From Lepidodermella squamata (taxonomy: Eukaryota > Gastrotricha): 64,000 nucleotides of DNA. This document shows, one piece after another, positions 57,092-64,000 of the stretch (the first letter of the stretch is position 1; every line of letters begins with the position of its first letter). The stretch lies in the NCBI GenBank assembly GCA_047495785.1, contig JBLDXI010000003.1, positions 2,170,001 through 2,234,000 on the forward strand. Direction: 5' to 3'. The notes beneath the pieces are model-generated. The model did not search any database. It was not told the DNA's origin and saw nothing but the letters and a program-made list of their open reading frames with translations. The position numbers and the translations under genes were made by a program.

Positions 57092-57475
57092 ATGAATTAC
57101 TTTTTAGCAAGCTTGGTCCTTCCAGCTGTGTTAGCAGCAATGTCGCCTGCCGATCTCAAGAAAATGGTCAAGGAGAAAGAAATTGCCATCAGCTCAAATC
57201 GCATCACTGCAGAGAAGCTCGCGAAATTCAGAACCGATCGAAACTTTCTCAGCAAATGGATGGAAGCGAAATTTGGCAAGGTTTCGACGAAAGCCTGTGC
57301 TAGGTGTTTCGATCTGGAACACGTACCATCGGCAACGTCCATTTCGTGGTACTTCAAGCGCTACTACCTGGTCAGGAGTGCTTACAAAGATATGATAATG
57401 GCTCATAGTTGTTCGCAGTTGCCTATTATGTATCGATTGGCCTATCTCAAGCAGCAGAAATGCCTCACATTTTAA
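57092..57475 (+). CDS. Small secreted four-cysteine protein 2
   Basis: 127 aa, single exon. ATG 57092 begins a signal peptide (NYFLASLVLPAVLAA). A charged, helix-prone stretch (SPADLKKMVKEKEIAI) leads to the family domain: FLSKWMEAKFGKVSTKACAR, DLEHVPSATSISWYF, SAYKDMIMAHSCSQLPI, YLKQQKCLTF. Four Cys positions are identical to proteins 1 and 3. AATAAA is at 57510–57515, 35 nt past the stop. Function unknown. Confidence 0.8.
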   Translation: MNYFLASLVLPAVLAAMSPADLKKMVKEKEIAISSNRITAEKLAKFRTDRNFLSKWMEAKFGKVSTKACARCFDLEHVPSATSISWYFKRYYLVRSAYKDMIMAHSCSQLPIMYRLAYLKQQKCLTF

Positions 57476-58058
57476 ACTATTTTTTTTGTTAATGAAATGA
57501 GCATTTTTCAATAAAGCGCCGAGGAGCCGGATCCACCTCAGGCAGCAGAAAAATATTCCCTGATCGATTACCATTATTTCCGTATCGTTAACAATGTTTC
57601 ACAATAAAGATAAGGGTAGGTATATTCGCACTTCAAGTACGCGTTTTGGGCTATTCGTACTAGGAAGGGGTTCCAGCAAGGGATAATTGAAATGTTTGCT
57701 GAAAATGTTCTATGTTTGAAACTTCAGTTGGTTGGAAAAGTGATTCCTGTGGATATTTTTAGGTGAAAAAGTCGCATTGGAACCTTTTAGAAAGGTCGGA
57801 AGGTCATTTGAGAAAGGTTCAGTTAATGATTAAATAAAACAAAAATTAGCTTATTTACAGTAAATTAGATAAGGCCAGATCGTTATTTCAGAAGGCAAAT
57901 TAGGAGAGAAATAGGAAAATTTGGGGAAACTTCTATAAAACATTGTTAAATGAGATGCTTCCGTACCGGGAGGTTTCGAAAAATTCCCAACCCTGGCTGC
58001 GTACTATTCCATCACAACATTCAATGTTCTTTTGCCACGGGTCAAATTTTATTTATAA
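57476..58058. other. Convergent intergenic gap
   Basis: Holds the poly(A) signals of small protein 2 (57510–57515, plus) and of RBCC–ANK copy F (58048–58053, minus). No gene seen. Confidence 0.5.
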
Positions 58059-60987
58059 TTAAGATTCAGAGTAAAACTTCTCCAAATTGGACAACAAAGA
58101 GCGAGCTTCATTCCAAGCTTTCAAACGAATCGCCTCGCTGATCGGATTCACGCTGCGGTAATTCTCCATACAGATCAGATGCGGAAAATTCGAGCCAAGG
58201 TATTCAACAACCTCCGCGGGGTTGTCCGCTGTTAGACAATGAAGCAGAGCCGTACTGCCAGAATGGTCCAGGCTCATCTCATCGATTTTCAGATCCTCCA
58301 CTACAAACTTGACCGTTTCAAGATCGCAAGATTCCGCCGCGAAATGAAGAGCTGTTAAGCCATATTTATCAACAGAATTGATATTACACCCCTTTTCGGC
58401 CAAAAATCTAGCATTTTCTACGTTGCTAAAAGCAATAGCTTGGTGAAAAGGCGTCCGTTTATCGGCGGTATTCGGGACATCGAAAAAATGGGGTGCTGCG
58501 TCATACAAAATTTTCAGAATTTTCAACCCTTCATCGCCACAAACTTCAGCAGCTTTTTCCATCAAGGAAGCGCCGTCGGAATTTGGAATGTCACATTTCC
58601 CGCCTTTTTCCAGCAGATATTTTACGATTTCATAAGAACCGCCACATTGCACGGCTTCGAAAATCGGCAATTCGCCTTGTGACTCATCGGTGCAGCGATT
58701 TACGTCGAAGGAGTAATTTTCGACCAATAATTTCACAATGTCGAGATTTCGCCCTTGGCAGGCGTAGTAGAGCACATCGCAGTCCCTCGAATCGTTGCTA
58801 CGAATGAAATCTGGGAACTCTTTTAATAAATATTCGAACATCTCGCAATTTTCGGACGTAGCTGCTGATAGTAGAGAATTTTCCCCATAACCAGTGCCGT
58901 CTTCGCGAAACGCGTCAGCCCCGATTTCGTGCACGAGAAACTTCCAAAGTTCGAAATTTCCGTGTGACGCTGCCTGCCTAACTGCGGTGGAATTCGATCG
59001 GTCGTGATTTGCGATGAAGAGTTCGCTTCCAGATGGCAGACGAGGGTTCAAGCAGATACGTTTGACGGCTTCGAGATCGCCTTTTGCGATTGCTGAATCA
59101 AAACGCGCAAATTCCAGCGGTTTCTCGTAAAAATTTGGGCTTCTTTTCTAAAAAGAAAATTTCAAAAGAATTATACCGAAGTTAAAAAATAAAATAAAAA
59201 ATTTTCAAATATAAAAAGTAAATGAAATTACTGATTTTCAGAATTCAAAAGTGATTTGTCGGAATTCCCAAATTCACTTTTCGGGGCTTGAGAGTGTAGT
59301 TCAACTGATATCGAAAAAAGGATTATGAATTATTTTTGAGTGAGATCCCAAAAATGATATTTCGGAAAAAAATAGGAAAAATGAGCCGAAAAATATCCTA
59401 CTTCAAGGACTATTTTCCTCAAAATTGAGATAATATTAGTCCCACCGAAATGAAAAGGAAATGGAATTTTACAGTGAAAATCAAATTTTTGCCAGCAGAT
59501 GAAATAGGTCCGATTTCGGTTCTATGCTAATTGAAGCAAACGAAAATTGAGCAGCGAAAATAGAGCAAGGGCTTTTGAGCAACGACATAAGAGCATATTT
59601 AAAAATTAATTTTAGCTCTTATTTATTGCCCTAGTGTCATTTTGCTCTTTATTCGTTTTGCTCTAGTTTCGTTTGCTCTTATGTCGTTGCTCAAAAGCCC
59701 TTGCTCTATTTTCGTTGCTCAATTTTCGTTCAACTGGTTTAACTTGAAAAATATAATTTTCCTCACCATGATTTTAGCAGGCGCCGATTCATCGAAGCTA
59801 TAAATTTGCTGAGAAGCAACTCTAAAGCAGCGATCGACCAAAGTTTGCATGTGGCCAATCAAATTGTTGTTCGATTCCAGTTTGATTTTCGGCTCCAATG
59901 CTGTTCTTTCCAGTTCCGCACATTTTCGCAGCTGTTATTATAAAGAAAATTAATTTTAATTACAAAATTGAAAACCATCAAAATTACTTCGCCGTCCGTT
60001 TTCCAAACCCTGACGTAATATCTCGAAATTTCGTCAAGGGTTCGAAAAATAATAGGGCCGTTGTTGATAGAACGAGCTTCCCGCAGAGTTTCTTCAAACG
60101 AAGACCGGTTTATCGATGAAGCCTCGAGCATCACTTGTTTCCTCTCGTCAATCAAGCTTCCGAGATCCGATAACAAGCGTGAACGCGTTTTCTCAACAGC
60201 TGATTTCAGTGTTTCGATTAGTGAATCACATTTCGAATTAATTTCTGCCACCAATCCGTTCGAAAAATTGTCAATCGCCTCATTCGCCTTTTCGATCCTT
60301 GAACTCAAATCGGAGGAAGTTATTTCGAAGCGCTTTGAAAACTGAAAAAATTATATGAGAAATTATTTTGAAAATGAAATTTTATTTAACAGGTCTAACA
60401 TTGACTGAGATCCAGGCGCTTTCCAACTTTAACCGCTCAGCATGGGCTAACGAGCAAGCTTCGCAAAATTTCTCATCGCAATGATGGCATTTTTCGAATT
60501 TGTGGCCCGGCAACTCGGGATGGGGACATTTCTCACCGACGGTGTAGCCGAGATTTGGTTCTTCATTAAATTCGAATTTTTTAACCAAATTAATCAATTT
60601 CTGAAGCCCAATATTTGGGATGTAATCTAGAAAATGAAACTTTATTTTAATTAAATTGAGATTTTAATTCGTCACACCATGGCTTCTTTCCGGGTAGGTA
60701 ATATTGCATGTAGGACAAGGCGGCCTAGGCGGCAATAGATAAAGCTGACGTCTTTCGGAACATTGCAAACAAAACGAGTGACCGCAGCGTAACAGCGCCA
60801 TAGGTTTCTCCATTATTTCCTTGCATTTCGGGCAATTAACGGCCTGATTCGAAAATTTTATTTGAATTTTTTCAAATTTTTGCCGAATTCGAGGACTTAC
60901 GTTGATCAGGCTGTTCTTCGATAGATCAACTTTCATTCGCTTAGTACCGAGCGGGCGAGTCTGGTCGGATAATTCGGTATTGGTCAT
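58059..60987 (-). CDS. RING–B-box–coiled-coil–ankyrin protein, copy F (intact)
   Basis: Exons 60901–60987, 60678–60843, 60400–60626, 59988–60341, 59767–59931 and 58059–59147; phases agree; 695 aa. RING (about 33–75): CPKC, CGHSFCLQC and CPTC. B-box-like: EKCPHPE, CHHCDEKFCEAC and AHAERLKLES. Coiled coil: RIEKANEAIDNFSNGLVAEI. The linker exon is separate, as in copy E. Ankyrin repeats: GNFELWKFLVHEIGADAF, NLDIVKLLVENYSFDVNR, SYEIVKYLLEKGGKCDIP, GCNINSVDKYGLTALHFAAE. Intron 5 (619 nt) is enlarged and carries a 57-bp-stem hairpin. It is the sister of copy E, which shares the YEKPLE…GDLE start of the ankyrin exon. Confidence 0.86.
59539..59730. repeat. Intronic inverted repeat with 57-bp near-perfect stem
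   Basis: 59539–59595 and 59674–59730 are reverse complements over 57 bp with a single mismatch, separated by 78 nt of related GCTCTT/TTTCGTT-rich sequence. It lies in intron 5 of copy F, so the pre-mRNA should fold into a long hairpin. No coding capacity. Confidence 0.9.
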
Positions 60988-61302
60988 TGTGACTAAAATC
61001 TAAAGGATACGACTAGAGATCATTCAGGACTGAAAGTAATACAGTGCAACTTTTGTCGACCTAGCTTCTCATCCCAGCACCTTTAAACGTCTTCGGAGGC
61101 CTTTATTGAACATTTAATCTCGAATAAAAATTAAAACACCAAAAGAATGGAATAACTGTGTCAGCTGCATATAGAATGACTGCCGGCGAGAAGAGAGTTG
61201 TAACATCGCGGGCTCCAGATGGTATGCTGATTCATCAAACTCTTGCAGGCCTAAACCTAAAGTATTTTATTTTATTCCCAGAATCTTTTTATTTTTCCCA
61301 TA

Positions 61303-62007
61303 CCGTAATGGGTCCTAACTTTGGACACAACACGTTTTTTAATTATTAAAAATTTGGTTTTAGTCCAAAAAAATTGCCAAACCTTCGCCCGAGGAATCCC
61401 GATGGGCAGGTAAATTCTGGAGAATTTAGGAGCTCACCTTGATTTTAAAAAAAATAGGTAAAGAGAAACCTCTAAATTTGGACACCTCATTTGCATATTT
61501 CGATCTTACACACATTTTATTCCTTGTTGCGCAATTTTTCTCGTGTTTTAAAAGGCGACTTTTGTAGCCGCTTGAGACTAAAACAATGCTACCGATAGGA
61601 TTCACTCATCGTCAGATTTAATGCAGATGTACGCAATACCAATTAATACCGTTAATGAACCATGAATCTTCTCAAAACTATGATAAACCAGGTGAAAATG
61701 TCTCTGAAGCACCGAGTCTCACTTAGAAAGTAGACGGAGGGATATCAGTTTGAGGTTAAACCATGGGTTGAGGTTTGAATGAGCGTTTGGTAAGGGGGTC
61801 CCAAAACACCTTTCTGAGTGATCGATGAGCTTCGGCGACTTTTCGCAAGTCGATAGTACATGAAAGTATTGGCGAATTTGGTACCGTTGGAAAGCCCATG
61901 AAGGGAGGGAAATTTTTAAATTTTTATCAGTTGTGCACAAATTGATATTTGGGGCTAAAGCTCAAAGTGTCCAAATTTGGGGTGTCCAAATTTAGGGCCC
62001 GTTACGG
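61303..62007. mobile_element. TA-flanked TIR element (CCGTAA termini)
   Basis: 26-bp ends (61303–61328 and 61982–62007) are inverted repeats, 23 of 26 identical, starting CCGTAA and ending TTTGGACAC. TA flanks both sides (61301–61302 and 62008–62009). Additional internal GTCCAAATTT copies sit near the right end. 705 bp with no transposase. The CCGT terminus and TA flank resemble the 17572–18615 element. Confidence 0.75.
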
Positions 62008-62394
62008 TAGAAAGATCGGTTGATGTAAATTTTGATTTTTTTTAATTTCACATCAAATTAAAGCAGCCGAATCTGCGGAAAATTACAGCGTTTTCAATGA
62101 AATAAATCAAAAATTATATTCGCTTGCGCTATTCAATTTTGATCACGCCTTATGAATTCTATTTCAGTGGTGTACTTAGGGACGTACCTATAGCGCCGGC
62201 GAAATTGCAAATCAAAACGGTGAACACGTTTTCAGCAGATGCTGGTCACGCAACTAATTGATGACCATTTAAGAACGTCCCGGATAGGCATGGGATCAGA
62301 AACTCTAAAATGTGAGGGGTGTCATATCTCATGGCTAGAAAAATCTTGGAATAATCTAAAAATTGCATAAGAATAGTGATCGAGTATTTCTCTC

Positions 62395-62640
62395 ATGAAT
62401 GGGATTGGCATTGGAATAATCCCAAGAAAATTTGATCCAATTGGGAAAAATCGAAAATTACCGAACCAGTTCCCATCGGGGTTTTCAGAGTCTAATCCGG
62501 TTAATTTAAATTTCTTCGGTAAAATCGTGGCTAATAGATAGTAGATTCCCCCAGTGTGCTTATTCTAAAAATAGTTTAAATTCCCGAAAAAATTCCCAAA
62601 ATTACGAAGGGTTGCGCAACTTGTGTGACGCGCTGTACCT
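62395..62640. repeat. Dispersed repeat, copy 3 (inverse)
   Basis: On the minus strand it reads GCGTCACACAAGTTGCGCAAC, then CCCCGATGGGAACTGGTTCGG and CAATCCCATTCA, matching the copies at 20000–20470 and 22920–23330. Shorter than the other two; limits approximate. Confidence 0.55.
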
Positions 62641-63521
62641 GGCCTTTACTCATATTCTCATTTTTTGCGTGAAATTTTAGATCAACTGAATCCCATTTCC
62701 ATATTGGAAAATGTTGGTTATTCCTATACGTGATACGCGAGGGGCCATTCGGTGGATTTTTTCCTTTTAGTCAAAATTCACAGAAATTCGCCATTACCGC
62801 GCGGAACCAGCCGCAAAAATAAGGGCGAACAAATATCTATACAGCAATGGTATATGCAATCCTCTGAAGGTCGTAATGAGAGTTGTAGAGATAAATTTTG
62901 ACAGCTTCATGGTACCTATCTCAAAGCTTTGTTGTATTCAAAAAATGCTCCGATTTTTTCGGTTATTCTTATTTCTTTTTTTCAAACAGCTCGGGGGCGT
63001 GGAACAAAAAATAACGGAAATGGGATAAAAGTGGCGAGTGACAAATATTATCAATCATAATAAATACTACACAAGAACAAGACGGCCATCTTCAACTTAA
63101 TAAGAGCAGCTGTTTTGTATAATTTGATTTCTAGAATTAGCCATGGGCCGATCCTGCTAAGAGACTGAAATGTCATTGGAGCGAATTTCTAGGATGTGGA
63201 CAATTTTTCACCTCATTTTTGATCATGCCTCATAGCTTGTAACGGACCCAGCGTCCATGTTAGCCTTGGAAAATCTAGATTTCCTTGAATTAAACCTGCC
63301 CGGATTCTGACCTTACGAACACAGGATAACGAGCTAATTTTATAATTCACTGAAGTAAAGTCGACCTTCAGAAAAATCACGCATATAGCTCACTAATTCA
63401 ATGGTCAATAATTTGCGATTTACGCACTTGCGTCGTGACGATTAATTATCATTGTCACATAAAACTGAGAATGTCTAGTAACCTTCGGTTCAAAACCCCG
63501 TATTGGTTTATTTTTCAAAAA

Positions 63522-63890
63522 ATGAAATTCTCGATTGCATGCCTTTTTGTAGCATTATTTTCGATTGCTAACACTTCTCAGCCGGCAAATGATAAAAAAT
63601 ACGACTTCAAGGTGCATTTTACGGCTAAATCCCTGTACAAGTTCATAAAGGCGAGACAATTTCTGGCTAATTGGATGGAGAAGAGCTTCGGCAATTCGTC
63701 ATTACGGGCCTGTGCCCAGTGCTTTGGTCTCGACCACATACCTCCGGAGGCTTTCGCGGCTTGGTACACGAAACGGCAGTTCTTAATTAGAAGCGCCTAC
63801 AAGAATATGATAATGGCCTACAGCTGTTCGAAGCTGCACATTCTCGATCGATTGGTTTTCTTGAAACAGCGAAAATGCTTCAATTTTTGA
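63522..63890 (+). CDS. Small secreted four-cysteine protein 3
   Basis: 122 aa, single exon. The frame is open from 63435, but ATG 63522 starts a clean signal peptide (KFSIACLFVALFSIANTS), giving a length like the paralogues. Conserved domain: FLANWMEKSFGNSSLRACAQ, FGLDHIPPEAFAAWYTKRQF, SAYKNMIMAYSCSKLHI, DRLVFLKQRKCFNF. The four Cys match proteins 1 and 2. AATAAA is at 63932–63937. Function unknown. Confidence 0.8.
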   Translation: MKFSIACLFVALFSIANTSQPANDKKYDFKVHFTAKSLYKFIKARQFLANWMEKSFGNSSLRACAQCFGLDHIPPEAFAAWYTKRQFLIRSAYKNMIMAYSCSKLHILDRLVFLKQRKCFNF

Positions 63891-64000
63891 CATAAATAGC
63901 CTCGCATTTTTTGAGAAATATAAGGCATTCTAATAAATGTTAATATTATGCGTGAAGTTAGGCGTTAAGATAACTTTGAGACTTGTCACAGTTCGAAAAA

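Larger units (their letters stand above)
60988..63521. other. Intergenic with a TIR element and a dispersed repeat
   Basis: No gene between copy F and small protein 3. Holds the element at 61303–62007 and an inverse copy of the dispersed repeat at about 62395–62640. A CATAAAAC motif at 63458–63465 may be the TATA box of small protein 3. Confidence 0.5.

Overview
The window is metazoan nuclear DNA. Genes carry many short GT–AG spliceosomal introns (mostly about 45–60 nt), AATAAA signals follow many stop codons, and the products are animal-type: class C GPCRs, Cys-loop ligand-gated channels, Ly6/three-finger GPI proteins, TRIM-like RING proteins and an ankyrin–SOCS-box protein. The compact genes suggest a small-genome invertebrate, perhaps an ecdysozoan such as a tardigrade or a non-rhabditid nematode, but I cannot assign a species from sequence alone. 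All exon models were assembled by eye from splice sites, reading phase and paralogue alignment.

Layout. 0.2–1.5 kb: a secreted, probably GPI-anchored PQQ-type beta-propeller (minus). 3.1–9.8 kb: two tandem GABA-B-like class C GPCR genes (plus), one without introns and one with seven exons. 10.7–28.1 kb (minus): two near-identical Ly6 genes interleaved with RING–B-box–coiled-coil–ankyrin (RBCC–ANK) genes, namely a broken copy interrupted by a transposon, copy A (intact), copy B (frameshifted, with a transposon-derived C-terminus) and copy C (intact), followed by a 739-aa ankyrin–SOCS-box gene. 28.8–48.4 kb (minus): four tandem genes that each fuse extracellular lectin-like domains to a complete Cys-loop ligand-gated ion channel. 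49.3–51.9 and 58.1–61.0 kb (minus): two more intact RBCC–ANK genes (E, F). 53.9, 57.1 and 63.5 kb (plus): three copies of an unrecognised small secreted four-cysteine family.

The most striking content is the lectin–channel array. Three genes have two L-type-lectin-like domains (the ERGIC-53/VIP36 fold family) in front of a Cys-loop receptor, with a Thr/Ser-rich mucin-like linker in two of them. A fourth, more divergent gene places a mucin region between two lectin-like units. The architecture suggests glycan-sensing or glycan-tethered ion channels. I know of no described Cys-loop receptor of this kind, although I could not search. The second unusual architecture is a TRIM-like RBCC module ending in ankyrin repeats, present in six copies in different states of decay and next to an ankyrin–SOCS-box protein. 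Both imply ubiquitin-ligase substrate recognition by ankyrin repeats in a fast-turnover cluster.

Mobile elements have shaped the region. A 549-bp TIR element with a 4-bp target duplication splits one ANK gene. A 1.04-kb element flanked by TA and carrying tRNA-like inverted arms supplies the last codons of another. Further TIR elements, a 57-bp-stem intronic hairpin and a dispersed repeat sit in introns and intergenic DNA.
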